A stretch of 56,965 nt of DNA from Polyangiaceae bacterium (GTDB taxonomy: Bacteria > Myxococcota_A > Polyangia > Polyangiales > Polyangiaceae): contig JAICQQ010000031.1 of the NCBI GenBank assembly GCA_025937785.1, positions 1 to 56,965 of the forward strand. Reading direction: 5' to 3'. Within the stretch, counting starts at the first letter, position 1. The number at the start of each line of letters is the position of its first letter. The translations under genes were made by a program, and so were the position numbers. Shown in pieces: positions 35,546 through 44,491 of the stretch. The notes below the pieces were generated by a model. That model ran no database searches. It was not told where the DNA came from and worked only from the letters and a program-made list of their open reading frames with translations.

Positions 35546-35732
35546 GCCTCGCCTAACACGCGGTTGGGTCGCAGCGCAAGCACTCACTCCGTTCCATCAG
35601 GACTGTGACAATCCCGCACACCGACAAGCCGCCGCGCAAAGGTCGGCGTGCACTGCTTCGAGTGCCCGCGATTCGCGGCTTGCGCTCGTGCACCAGCGAC
35701 TCTTACACTCGCACCGCGAGGGCTACGGGAAC

Positions 35733-36551
35733 ATGTCGCAACACTTGCATGTCGTTGGCGGTCATTCCACGGGTTTTGGCGCGAGCTGTAGAAGCGACGC
35801 CTGGTGGCGTGGCCCTAGCGCGACGTTCGTCGGGTTGTCTGCCTTTCTGATCTACGTCACGTGGGCCTCGTTCCAGGGCGCTCACTTCACGGCGGGCCCG
35901 TATCTGAGTCCTTTCTATTCGCCGATGCTGTTCTATCCACCGAGTGGAGAAGGCGCTTCTCACGCTTGGTTCGGTGCGTGGCCGAGCTGGTGGCCGCCGT
36001 TCCTTCCGGCATCGCCCGCGCTGCTGATCTTGGTGGTTCCCGCTTCGTTTCGCTTCACTTGTTACTACTATCGCAAAGCCTACTACCGATCGTTCGCCGG
36101 CTCCCCGCCGGGTTGCGCTGTAGGACCCCTGGCAGGCCAGAAGCAATACTTTGGCGAGACGCGGTTGCTGTCGTTTCAGAACTTGCACCGCTACGCGCTC
36201 TACCTCGCGCTCTGCTACATCCCAATCCTCTACTACGACGCCTTCGTCGCGTTCTCTTACCAAGGCCGATTCGGCTTCGGCGTCGGAACGCTGATTCTGC
36301 TCGTCAACGCGACGCTCATCGCGGGGTACACGTTCGGGTGTCACTCCTTCCGGCACCTGATCGGCGGCAAGTCCGATTGCATGAGCTGCGGACAGCAAAC
36401 CTTGAAGCACGGCGCGTGGAAACGGGCCTCGTGGTTCAACGGCCGCCACATGGCCTTCGCCTGGGCGAGCTTGATCTGGGTGATGGTCACCGATCTGTAC
36501 ATCCGTCTGTGTTCCATAGGCGCCATCGAGGATCTGAATACCTGGTCATGA
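35733..36551 (+). CDS. sdhC: succinate dehydrogenase membrane anchor subunit (single-anchor, Sdh1-like)
   Basis: About 272 residues with five hydrophobic segments. Its size and position before sdhA match the single large anchor of the mycobacterial Sdh1 complex (Rv0249c, about 273 residues). Conserved family stretches are FRFTCYYYRKAYYRSF with SPPGCAV (C110, C128), the quinone/heme-side histidines (H152, H239), and GYTFGCHSFRHLIGGKSDCMSC (C203, H204, H208, C216, C219). These Cys/His residues could bind an Fe-S centre, as reported for the embedded Rieske-like cluster of mycobacterial Sdh1. It transfers electrons from the iron-sulfur subunit to quinone. ATG at 35733; frame open upstream without conservation. 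Stop overlaps the sdhA start (ATGA). Confidence 0.92.
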   Translation: MSQHLHVVGGHSTGFGASCRSDAWWRGPSATFVGLSAFLIYVTWASFQGAHFTAGPYLSPFYSPMLFYPPSGEGASHAWFGAWPSWWPPFLPASPALLILVVPASFRFTCYYYRKAYYRSFAGSPPGCAVGPLAGQKQYFGETRLLSFQNLHRYALYLALCYIPILYYDAFVAFSYQGRFGFGVGTLILLVNATLIAGYTFGCHSFRHLIGGKSDCMSCGQQTLKHGAWKRASWFNGRHMAFAWASLIWVMVTDLYIRLCSIGAIEDLNTWS

Positions 36552-38398
36552 ACGTCGCTGAAATTCAAACGCTCGAACACGATGTGCTGGTGATCGGCGC
36601 GGGGGGCGCAGGGCTCCGAGCCGCCATCGAATGCAGCGCCCAGGGGCTCGACACGGGCGTCATCTCCAAGAGCTTGCTGGGCAAAGCGCACACGGTCATG
36701 GCCGAGGGCGGCATGGCGGCGGCGCTCGGCAACGTGAACCCCAAGGACAACTGGAAGGTTCACTTTCGTGACACGATGCGTGGCGGCAAGTTCCTCAACG
36801 TTTGGCGGATGGCCGAGCTTCACGCCAAGCAAGCCCCGGCGCGCGTCAACGAGCTCGAAGAATGGGGAGCCGTCTTCGATCGTACCAAGGACGGCCTGAT
36901 CAACCAGCGCAACTTCGGCGGCCACCGCTACCCGCGCCTGGCCCACGTCGGCGACCGCACCGGGCTCGAGCTCATTCGCTCGCTGCAAGATCACGGGGTG
37001 CACCAGGGCATCGCGTTCCACATGGAGTGCACGTGCCTGGGGCTGCTGCTCGACGGCGGACGCATCGCCGGCGCCTGCGCCTACTGGCGCGACACCGGCC
37101 GCTTCGTGATTTTCCGCGCCAAAGCCGTGATCATGGCCACTGGCGGTGCGGGCCGCGCGTGGCGGGTTACCAGCAACTCTTGGGAATACACCGGCGACGG
37201 TCTGGCCATGGCCTACGACGCCGGTGCCGAACTGATGGACGTGGAGTTCACGCAGTTCCATCCCACCGGCATGGTTTGGCCGCCATCGGTGCGGGGCACG
37301 CTGGTCACCGAGGGCGTCCGCGGAGAGGGCGGCATCCTGTTGAATAGCGAAGGCAAACGCTTCATGTTCAACTACATCCCCGAGCGCTTCGCCGCCGAGA
37401 CCGCCGACACCGAAGCGGAGGCGCTCGATTGGCTCGACGGGAAGGAAGGCGCCCGCCGTCCGCCCGAGCTTTTGACGCGCGACGTGGTGGCTCGCGCCAT
37501 CAAGGCCGAAGTCGAGGCCGGGCGTGGTTCGCCAAAGGGCGGCGCCTTCCTCGACATCGCGTCACGCCGTGATCCGGACTTCATCAAACGCAAGTTGCCT
37601 TCGATGTACCACCAGTTCAAAGAACTGGCCGAAGTCGACATTACCAAAGAGCCGATGCAGGTGGGTCCCACGCTGCATTACTTCATGGGTGGCATTCGAG
37701 TCGACGCGGAGACGCAGATGACCGCGGTCGAGGGCCTGTTCGCGTGCGGGGAATGCGCCGCGGGGCTTCACGGCGCCAACCGCTTGGGCGGCAATTCGCT
37801 CTCCGACCTGATCGTGTTCGGCAAGCTCGCGGGCAGCGGCGCTGCCGCGTACATCCGTAGCCTGGCGAGCAGCCCCCAAGCCGATGACGCGCAGATCGAA
37901 GGCATCTTCCGCTCTGCCACCAGCGTGCTCAACAGAGAGTCGGGCGAGAATCCGTACCTGCTCCACGAGGAACTGCAAGACCTGATGGGCAAACACGTCG
38001 GTATCGTGCGCACCGGCAAAGAGCTCGAGGAGGGCATCGAACGACTCGGCGCCTTGAAGCAGCGCGTCGCCAACGTGAAGGCTCACGGTCAGAGCCAGTA
38101 CAACCCCGGCTGGCACGAAGCGCTGTCGTTGAGACCGATGCTGATCGTCTCCGAAGCAGTGGCGCGTGCCGCACACATGCGCGAAGAGAGCCGCGGCGCG
38201 CACACTCGCATCGACTTCGAAGGCGAGCGAGACGAATGGCTGAAGTACAACGTCTTGGTCAAACGTGGGGCGGACGGCGAGCTCACGGTCACCAAGGTCG
38301 AACGCCCCGAGCCGCCACGACACCTGGCAGAAATCGCGCGGGCCAAGATCGAAGATCTGGAAGCTGGCAAGGTGGGTGCCGACGCACCCGAGGACTGA
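36548..38398 (+). CDS. sdhA: succinate dehydrogenase/fumarate reductase flavoprotein subunit
   Basis: About 616 residues. The dinucleotide motif GAGGAG (17-22) and H48 in AHTVMAEGG (the covalent FAD His) are present, as are QFHPTGM, LVTEGVRGEGGILLN, and the C-terminal cap FACGECAAGLHGANRLGGNSLSD with the active-site region. It oxidises succinate to fumarate in the TCA cycle; the cytoplasm-facing flavoprotein of complex II. ATG at 36548 overlaps the stop of sdhC by four bases, indicating translational coupling; an upstream extension of the frame lies inside sdhC and is not used. The C-terminus (about 600-616) is a short acidic tail. sdhB starts five bases after its stop. Confidence 0.96.
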   Translation: MNVAEIQTLEHDVLVIGAGGAGLRAAIECSAQGLDTGVISKSLLGKAHTVMAEGGMAAALGNVNPKDNWKVHFRDTMRGGKFLNVWRMAELHAKQAPARVNELEEWGAVFDRTKDGLINQRNFGGHRYPRLAHVGDRTGLELIRSLQDHGVHQGIAFHMECTCLGLLLDGGRIAGACAYWRDTGRFVIFRAKAVIMATGGAGRAWRVTSNSWEYTGDGLAMAYDAGAELMDVEFTQFHPTGMVWPPSVRGTLVTEGVRGEGGILLNSEGKRFMFNYIPERFAAETADTEAEALDWLDGKEGARRPPELLTRDVVARAIKAEVEAGRGSPKGGAFLDIASRRDPDFIKRKLPSMYHQFKELAEVDITKEPMQVGPTLHYFMGGIRVDAETQMTAVEGLFACGECAAGLHGANRLGGNSLSDLIVFGKLAGSGAAAYIRSLASSPQADDAQIEGIFRSATSVLNRESGENPYLLHEELQDLMGKHVGIVRTGKELEEGIERLGALKQRVANVKAHGQSQYNPGWHEALSLRPMLIVSEAVARAAHMREESRGAHTRIDFEGERDEWLKYNVLVKRGADGELTVTKVERPEPPRHLAEIARAKIEDLEAGKVGADAPED

Positions 38399-38403
38399 AA
38401 CGA

Positions 38404-39168
38404 ATGGCGAAGCGAACCTTCAAGATCTGGCGCGGGGACGCAGCGGACGGAAACTTCCAGAGCTACACCACCGAGGTGAGTGAAGGCATGGTGGTGCTCG
38501 ACGTGCTCCACCAGCTGCAAGCCGAGCAGACGCCCGATCTCGCGATTCGCTGGAACTGCAAGGCCGGCAAGTGCGGATCGTGCAGCATGGAGATCAACGG
38601 CCGCCCGCGCCTCGCCTGCATGACGCGCATGAACAGCTTCGAGCCGGGGACCACGGTCACCGTGCAGCCGTTGAAGACGTTCCCGGTGATCAAGGATCTG
38701 GTCTGCGACGTTTCGTGGAACTACGAGCAGAACAAGCGCATCCCACCGTTCAAGCCGAAACCGCGTGGCAAGGACGGGAGGCTCCGGATGTATCAGGAAG
38801 ACGTCGATCGGGTGCAGGAGTTCCGCAAGTGCATCGAGTGCTTCCTGTGTCAGGACGTCTGCCACGTGCTCCGCGACCGGAACGCCAAGGAGCGTTTCAT
38901 CGGTCCGCGTTTCATGATCCGCGTCGCCGGCCTCGAAATGAATCCCCTCGACGACGAGGATCGGGTGCCCGAGCTCAAACACGAGTACGGTTCCGGTATG
39001 TGTAACATCACCCGTTGTTGCACCGAAGTGTGTCCCGAACATATCGGAATCACGGACAACGGCATCATCCCGCTGAAAGAGCGCGTGGTCGACCGGTACT
39101 ACGACCCACTGGCGATGATCGGGCGTAAACTCATGGGAATCAAGGTACGCACAGAGCCGCGAGGCTGA
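38404..39168 (+). CDS. sdhB: succinate dehydrogenase iron-sulfur subunit
   Basis: About 254 residues from the ATG at 38404. The plant-type ferredoxin half has the 2Fe-2S ligands C52, C57, C60 and C72 (CKAGKCGSCS ... AC). The bacterial ferredoxin half has C143-x2-C146-x2-C149-x3-C153 and C200-x5-C206-x3-C210 for the 4Fe-4S and 3Fe-4S centres. It carries electrons from the flavoprotein to the membrane anchor. The long C-terminus after the last Cys (GNIP-like helix, about 44 residues) resembles the Sdh1-type subunit. It lies five bases after sdhA and 16 bases before a small conserved gene. Confidence 0.96.
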   Translation: MAKRTFKIWRGDAADGNFQSYTTEVSEGMVVLDVLHQLQAEQTPDLAIRWNCKAGKCGSCSMEINGRPRLACMTRMNSFEPGTTVTVQPLKTFPVIKDLVCDVSWNYEQNKRIPPFKPKPRGKDGRLRMYQEDVDRVQEFRKCIECFLCQDVCHVLRDRNAKERFIGPRFMIRVAGLEMNPLDDEDRVPELKHEYGSGMCNITRCCTEVCPEHIGITDNGIIPLKERVVDRYYDPLAMIGRKLMGIKVRTEPRG

Positions 39169-39184
39169 CGAGGGGAATAGCACC

Positions 39185-39688
39185 GTGACCGATCATTTCG
39201 AACTCAAGCGAATCTCTCAAGATGCCGTGCCGCAAGCGCTGGAAAAGGCGGCGCAGTATCGGCTGCTCAATGACCCAGAACTAGCGGAGAGCATTTGCTT
39301 GGACGTGCTCGCCGTCGATCCTGGTAATCAGAAAAATCTCAAGACCCTGATTTTGGCGATCAGCGATCAGTTCGCCAATCAGAGCTCCCGCGTCGCACCG
39401 CGAGACGCGCTCGCACACGTCGAAAAACTCACGAATGAGTACGAGCGGCTCTACTACACCGGGCTCGTCGCCGAGCGCGAGGCGCGCGCCTTCCTCGACC
39501 GGACGCACGCGACCGCCCACGCCTTCTTCGGCTTCCGCCAGGCCATGAGCTGGTACGAACGCGCCGACGCCCTCGCGCCCGCCGGCAACCACGACGCACG
39601 CCTCCGCTACAACACCTGCGTGCGCACCATCCAGCGCGAACATCTCGAGGCTCCGCCTGCTTCGGAGTCCGAGCTGCCGCTCGAGTGA
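39185..39688 (+). CDS. small helical protein at the end of the sdh operon
   Basis: A 167-residue protein starting at GTG 39185, with a GAGGGGAATA ribosome-binding site. It reads as one alpha-helical bundle: LEKAAQYRLLNDPELAESICLDVL, then NLKTLILAISDQFANQ, then HAFFGFRQAMSWYERADAL, similar in spacing to TPR helices. No signal, membrane or catalytic motif. It follows sdhB by 16 bases, so it is co-expressed with complex II. Similar small proteins occur after sdhB in Deltaproteobacteria/Myxococcota; an assembly or regulatory role is possible but unknown. Confidence 0.8.
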   Translation: MTDHFELKRISQDAVPQALEKAAQYRLLNDPELAESICLDVLAVDPGNQKNLKTLILAISDQFANQSSRVAPRDALAHVEKLTNEYERLYYTGLVAEREARAFLDRTHATAHAFFGFRQAMSWYERADALAPAGNHDARLRYNTCVRTIQREHLEAPPASESELPLE

Positions 39689-39895
39689 GGTCCAGAGAGG
39701 AATCGTTGCGCAGGCCAAGGACCGCGGAAACATCGCGGACTCTCGCGCTGCTCGGATGTGGGGTTGCTCCGGGCCGGCGATTGGTCTAGGTGCCCCATAG
39801 ATTCCAGCGCAGGCTCGGCCAGTCACCCGAGCTGCTAGAAAAGTCTTGATTCTCCGACGGGGATCGCGCGACGCCAAAAAAAGGTTTGAAGAGCC

Positions 39896-40834
39896 ATGAG
39901 AAGAAGAAAAATCGGTTTGATCGGGGCGGGCAACATCGGCGGTGAGCTGGCGAACATCTGCATGCAGAAGCAGCTCGGCGACATCGTGCTGTTCGACATC
40001 CAGCCCAAGGAAAACTTCGCGAAGGGCAAGGCGCTCGATCTGGAGCAGGCCTGCACGCAGAGCGGCAGCGACGCCAGCATCATCGGCACCTCGAACTGGG
40101 CCGACGTGGCCGGCGCCGACGTGCTCATCATCACCGCCGGCATTCCCCGCAAGCCGGGCCAATCGCGCGACGATCTGGTGGGAACCAACCTGCCCATCAT
40201 CCAAGACGTGGCCGACAACGCCAAGAAGCACTGCCCCGACGCGTTCACGATCGTCATCAGTAACCCCCTCGACGCCATGGTGTACGAGTTCATGCGGCGC
40301 ACGGGTGCTCCGAAGGCCAAGGTCGCCGGTATGGCCGGTGTGCTGGACAGCGCTCGCTTCTCCCTGTTCTTGGCCCGCGAAGCCAAGGCCAGCGTGAAGG
40401 ACGTGCGAACCATGGTCCTCGGCGGTCACGGCGACGACATGGTGCCGTTGCTTGGCTACTGCACCGTCAACGGCATCGCGGTGGGCGAGTTGATCGCGAA
40501 AGACAAGCTGGATGCGATCGTCGCCCGCACGCGCACCGGTGGCGGCGAGATCGTCGGCTTGATGGGTACCAGCGCCTACTATGCGCCAGCGGCGAGCGCA
40601 GTGGCGATGGCCGAGGCGTACCTGCTGGATCAGAAGCGAGTGCTGCCGGTCGCTGCCTACCTCGAGGGAGAATACGGCTACAAGGACCTGTACATGGGCG
40701 TGCCCGCGGTGATCGGCGGCGGTGGCATCGAAAAAATCATCCAGCTTCCGCTCACCGACGGCGAGAAAGAGATGCTGAAGAAGAGCGCCGACAGCGTGCA
40801 GAAGGTCGTCGACATCGTGAAAGCCAAGGCTTGA
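39896..40834 (+). CDS. mdh: malate dehydrogenase (NAD+)
   Basis: A 312-residue LDH-type malate dehydrogenase. NAD loop GAGNIGG (10-16), LVGTN, substrate-binding R in PRKPGQSRDDL, the SNPLDAM motif and catalytic His in GGHGDDM are present. It oxidises malate to oxaloacetate in the TCA cycle. ATG at 39896 follows GAAGAG weakly. It is preceded by a 207-base gap after the sdh operon, containing CCGCG/CGCGG (39722-39738), possibly part of a terminator. Followed by sucC after 57 bases, so likely co-transcribed with sucCD. Confidence 0.97.
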   Translation: MRRRKIGLIGAGNIGGELANICMQKQLGDIVLFDIQPKENFAKGKALDLEQACTQSGSDASIIGTSNWADVAGADVLIITAGIPRKPGQSRDDLVGTNLPIIQDVADNAKKHCPDAFTIVISNPLDAMVYEFMRRTGAPKAKVAGMAGVLDSARFSLFLAREAKASVKDVRTMVLGGHGDDMVPLLGYCTVNGIAVGELIAKDKLDAIVARTRTGGGEIVGLMGTSAYYAPAASAVAMAEAYLLDQKRVLPVAAYLEGEYGYKDLYMGVPAVIGGGGIEKIIQLPLTDGEKEMLKKSADSVQKVVDIVKAKA

Positions 40835-40891
40835 TCCGAAGGCGCCTCGTCGGAGCGTTCAGGCAAGCAGCGTAGAGAAGTGGAGAGCTGA

Positions 40892-42085
40892 ATGAAAATT
40901 CACGAGTACCAGGGCAAGGAAGTCTTCGCGCGTTATGGGATTCCCACGCCCAAAGGCGTCCCCGCGTTCAGCGTCGACGAAGCCGAAGCGGCGGCGAAGC
41001 AGCTGATCGCGGAAACCAAGAGCGAGGTCTGCGTCGTCAAAGCGCAGATCCACGCGGGCGGTCGCGGCAAGGGCGGCGGCGTCAAGGTCGTGAAGGGCGC
41101 CGCGGCGGTGCGAGCCGCCGCGGAAAAGCTGCTCGGCATGCAACTGGTGACGCACCAGACTGGACCCGAGGGGCAAACCGTGCGCCGTCTGTACGTGGAG
41201 CAGGGGCTCGACATCGATCGCGAGCTTTATCTCGGCCTCGTCGTCGATCGCGAGAAACGCAAGATCGCGATCATGGCCTCGACCGAAGGCGGCGTAGAGA
41301 TCGAAAAGGTCGCTGAAGAAACGCCCGAGAAGATCCTCACCGTACACGTCGACCCGGTCGTGGGGCTGGCGCAGTATCAGGCGCGCAAACTTGCCTTTGG
41401 CCTCGAGCTCGGCAAGCAGTCCCCGAATCCGAAAGAGACGATCAAGCAGTTCGTGCACACACTGACGACGCTCGCCAACCTGTTCGAACGCGAAGATTGT
41501 TCGCTGTGCGAGGTCAACCCGCTCATCATCACCAAGGGCGGTGACGTGATCGCGCTCGACGCAAAGATCAACTTCGACGACAACGCGGCGGCGCGCCACC
41601 CTGGGTGGGCCGCGCTGATGGACAAGTCGGAAGAGGATCCCGTCGAGCTCGAAGCAAACGCGGTGGGCCTCAACTACGTGGCGCTCGAGGGCGACATCGG
41701 CTGCCTGGTGAACGGGGCAGGCCTGGCGATGGCCACCATGGACATCATTCAGCACCACGGCGGCAAGCCCGCGAACTTCCTCGACGTTGGTGGCGGCGCC
41801 AACAAGGATCAGGTCGAAAAGGCCTTCCGCATGATCCTGTCGAGCGACAAGGTAAAAGGCATATTCGTGAATATCTTCGGTGGCATCATGCGCTGCGACG
41901 TGATCGCCGAAGGTGTCGTGGCAGCTACCAAGGAGCTCGGGCTGAAGGTCCCCTTGGTGGTGCGGCTGGAAGGCACGAACGTGGAGCAAGGCAAACAGAT
42001 CCTCAAAGCCAGCGGGCTCAGGATCGAATCGGCAGACAGCATGGCGGACGGCGCGAAGAAGATCGTCGCCGCGGTGCAGGGTTGA
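40892..42085 (+). CDS. sucC: succinyl-CoA synthetase beta subunit
   Basis: A 397-residue ATP-grasp protein: opening [36 protein letters not shown] for nucleotide contact, EVNPLIIT and the C-terminal CoA-ligase-like domain with [17 protein letters not shown] and [15 protein letters not shown]. It works with SucD to couple succinyl-CoA hydrolysis to ATP or GTP formation. ATG at 40892 has GGAGAG upstream. Located between mdh and sucD on the same strand, 55 bases before sucD. Confidence 0.97.
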   Translation: MKIHEYQGKEVFARYGIPTPKGVPAFSVDEAEAAAKQLIAETKSEVCVVKAQIHAGGRGKGGGVKVVKGAAAVRAAAEKLLGMQLVTHQTGPEGQTVRRLYVEQGLDIDRELYLGLVVDREKRKIAIMASTEGGVEIEKVAEETPEKILTVHVDPVVGLAQYQARKLAFGLELGKQSPNPKETIKQFVHTLTTLANLFEREDCSLCEVNPLIITKGGDVIALDAKINFDDNAAARHPGWAALMDKSEEDPVELEANAVGLNYVALEGDIGCLVNGAGLAMATMDIIQHHGGKPANFLDVGGGANKDQVEKAFRMILSSDKVKGIFVNIFGGIMRCDVIAEGVVAATKELGLKVPLVVRLEGTNVEQGKQILKASGLRIESADSMADGAKKIVAAVQG

Positions 42086-42139
42086 GCGAGCACGGTGTTT
42101 TTTCTAGCGCAGGCTGAGAGAGCAGGTTGAGAGACGGTC

Positions 42140-43033
42140 ATGTCAGTATTGGTAAATAGTGAGACCAGAGTCGTGATTCAGGGCATCACCGGGTCGGCGG
42201 GGTCATTCCACGCTACCCAGTGCATCGCCTACGGCACCAAGGTCGTAGCTGGCTGCACTCCGAGCCGCGGCGGCGAGACGTTCGCGGCCAAAGGCCCCGG
42301 CGGCGAGGCGGTCAACGTGCCTGTGTTCGACACGGTGGCAGAGGCTGTGAAGCAGACCGGTGCCGATACGTCGTGCATCTTCGTACCGGCACTCGGTGCG
42401 GCCGACGCGATCTTGGAAGCAGCCGACGCCGGTTGCAGCCTGATCGTTGCCATCACCGAAGGCATCCCCGTCATCGATATGATCCGCGTCCGGCGCGCCC
42501 TCGAAGGCAGACCGGTGCGCCTGATCGGCCCCAACTGCCCGGGCATCATCACCCCGGGCGCGTGCAAGATCGGCATCATGCCCGGCCACATCCACAAGGC
42601 CGGTAACATCGGCGTGGTGTCGCGCTCGGGAACACTCACCTACGAAGCGGTCGGGCAACTGACCGCGCTCGGGTTGGGGCAATCGACGTGCGTCGGTATC
42701 GGCGGTGACCCCGTCGGAGGTCTCGATTTCGTGGACGTACTACGTCTGTTCAACGACGACCCCGGGACGAACGCGGTCATGATGATGGGTGAAATCGGTG
42801 GCAACGCGGAAGAGCGAGCGGCCGAGTTCATCAAGGCGCACATGAAGAAGCCGGTCGCAGCGTTCATCGCGGGGACCACCGCGCCGCCCGGTAAGCGCAT
42901 GGGGCACGCCGGCGCCATCATCAGCGGCGGCAAGGGCACCGCGAAGGACAAGATCGCGGCACTCGAGCAGGCAGGGGTGAAAGTTGCCCCGTCGCCCGCT
43001 GAGATGGGCGCGACGCTGAAGAGCTTGCTTTGA
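42140..43033 (+). CDS. sucD: succinyl-CoA synthetase alpha subunit
   Basis: A 297-residue CoA-binding subunit. N-terminal CoA fold [17 protein letters not shown], then [24 protein letters not shown], and the phospho-His in [12 protein letters not shown] (H256). Forms the alpha/beta complex with SucC in the TCA cycle. ATG at 42140. The following 125 bases up to ndk contain a TTGACA hexamer at 43073-43078, but no matching -10 is convincing, so a separate ndk promoter is uncertain. Confidence 0.97.
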   Translation: MSVLVNSETRVVIQGITGSAGSFHATQCIAYGTKVVAGCTPSRGGETFAAKGPGGEAVNVPVFDTVAEAVKQTGADTSCIFVPALGAADAILEAADAGCSLIVAITEGIPVIDMIRVRRALEGRPVRLIGPNCPGIITPGACKIGIMPGHIHKAGNIGVVSRSGTLTYEAVGQLTALGLGQSTCVGIGGDPVGGLDFVDVLRLFNDDPGTNAVMMMGEIGGNAEERAAEFIKAHMKKPVAAFIAGTTAPPGKRMGHAGAIISGGKGTAKDKIAALEQAGVKVAPSPAEMGATLKSLL

Positions 43034-43158
43034 AGCACCTGGCCTAACGGCCGGAGCGGGTGTCTAATTTATTTGACAGGTAGTGCGCGTAGGGTTTTGT
43101 CCTGTGGGCTACCTATGGCATACACGCGATGCTTTAGTGGGGGCTGGAGGAAAATCTC

Positions 43159-43578
43159 ATGGCCACGCAGCGCACTCTCTCGATCATCAAGCCCGACGCC
43201 GTCGAAAAAGGCTTGCAAGGCGCGATCATCGCCAGGCTTCAAGAAGAAGGCTTCAGCATTCTCGGACTGAGACAGCTCCGCCTGACGCGTCAGCAGGCCG
43301 AGGGTTTCTACGCGGTGCACAAAGAACGGCCGTTCTTTCAGGAACTCTGCGCGTTCATGACCCGTAGCCCCATCGTGGTCATCGCCTTGGAGCGGGACGA
43401 CGCGGTGCAGCACTATCGCAAGGTCATCGGAGCCACTGATCCCGCGAAAGCGGAGGCAGGAACGATTCGTAAGCTGTACGGCGCAAGCGTGTCCGAGAAC
43501 GCCGTTCACGGCTCCGACTCGGAAGAGAACGGGCGCATCGAGTGCTCCTACTTCTTCGCCGGGTTCGATCTGGTCTAG
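43159..43578 (+). CDS. ndk: nucleoside diphosphate kinase
   Basis: A 139-residue enzyme of normal length: TLSIIKPDAVEKG, ERPFF, RKLYGAS and the phospho-His in NAVHGSDS (H117). It converts NDPs to NTPs in the cytoplasm. The ATG at 43159 is fixed by a strong GGAGG eight bases upstream. It stands after mdh-sucCD, a common order in Deltaproteobacteria, where it links substrate-level GTP/ATP formation by SucCD to the nucleotide pool. Confidence 0.97.
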   Translation: MATQRTLSIIKPDAVEKGLQGAIIARLQEEGFSILGLRQLRLTRQQAEGFYAVHKERPFFQELCAFMTRSPIVVIALERDDAVQHYRKVIGATDPAKAEAGTIRKLYGASVSENAVHGSDSEENGRIECSYFFAGFDLV

Positions 43579-43596
43579 CGCAGTCGCACGGATCGC

Positions 43597-44433
43597 ATGC
43601 CGAACGGCAGCCCGCCTTCGTCGCGACCCTACCTCGGCGAGGATCCATCTCTCGCCGAGGCGCGCGGAACCTTGCGCGATGCGCTAGGCGCTTTGGGTAA
43701 TCTCGACCAATTGCTGCGCTCGTTGCGGGTCGGACCCAAGGCGATCAGCGCCGTGCTGCCGGACGTTCTCGATTCGTGCGGGCCGGCACGCGACGCGGTG
43801 CGTGAGCTCTTGAGCCGAACCGGTGCGCGCCTGGGCTCCACGAATGCCGTCAGCGAACTCGAGCATTTCTTTACCCCCCGCTTCGAGGAGCTCCAGCGTT
43901 CGATCGAACTGGCGACTCGCACGCCGATGCACGCGCGGCACCGTTTGGAGCTCGAGCGTGTGGTGACGCGGCTCTCGCCCGAACTCGAAGCCGGCAGGGC
44001 GCTGCTGGACTTGCTCGAGGCGGCGCTCGCGGCCCCCACGATTCGGCTGAAACTGCGGGAGCTGCTCGACCAGATCACAGCCGCGGAATTTGCGAAAGGT
44101 ACCGAGCCGCTCAGGACCACGCTGCGCGGCAGGGTCGAAGACATCGAGCTCTTGGTGCAGCCTCAGGTCGCGATGATGCTCTTGACGCTGGGCGCGAACC
44201 TCGTAGTCGAGGGGCACGACGCTGCCACGCCCGAGCTCAGCGTCGAGGCCCGGCCCGACGGGGGTTGCACCATCCGCTTTCAGCAGGGCAGCGCCAGCGG
44301 CGACGCCCTGCTATTGCCCCGGCAAACCATCGTGGCCCCGACGTTGGCGTGCGTGGAAACAGCAGCGACAAAAATGGGGTGCCGAGTCGAACGCGGTTCC
44401 GACGACAGTACATTCTCGCTGACATGGGCCTAG
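43597..44433 (+). CDS. hypothetical protein between ndk and dapD
   Basis: A 278-residue protein beginning 18 bases after ndk (ATG 43597). The first 200 residues are amphipathic helices with many Leu, Arg and Glu (LERVVTRLSPELEAGRALLDLLEAAL, LRTTLRGRVEDIELLVQPQVAMMLL), like a dimerisation helix bundle. The last 70 alternate beta-strands and a helix (LSVEARPDGGCTIRFQQG ... ALLLPRQTIVAPTLACVETAATKMGCRVERG), which resembles the C-terminal half of a degenerate histidine-kinase ATPase domain, but no G1/G2 ATP motif is complete. Function unknown; no signal peptide. Confidence 0.7.
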   Translation: MPNGSPPSSRPYLGEDPSLAEARGTLRDALGALGNLDQLLRSLRVGPKAISAVLPDVLDSCGPARDAVRELLSRTGARLGSTNAVSELEHFFTPRFEELQRSIELATRTPMHARHRLELERVVTRLSPELEAGRALLDLLEAALAAPTIRLKLRELLDQITAAEFAKGTEPLRTTLRGRVEDIELLVQPQVAMMLLTLGANLVVEGHDAATPELSVEARPDGGCTIRFQQGSASGDALLLPRQTIVAPTLACVETAATKMGCRVERGSDDSTFSLTWA

Positions 44434-44491
44434 CCCGCCAGGAACGAGCTAGCTCCTTGCGGAGCGAGCGTCGACTCGCTATCACCGCGGC

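Noticed and set aside
34833..35732. A 300-codon upstream extension of the sdhC frame
   Set aside because: It is antisense to the lipoprotein and runs through the riboswitch, and the sequence is Arg/Ser-rich; the membrane anchor starts at 35733.
43073..43110. Sigma-70-type promoter before ndk
   Set aside because: TTGACA is present but no acceptable -10 hexamer lies at 16-18 bases.
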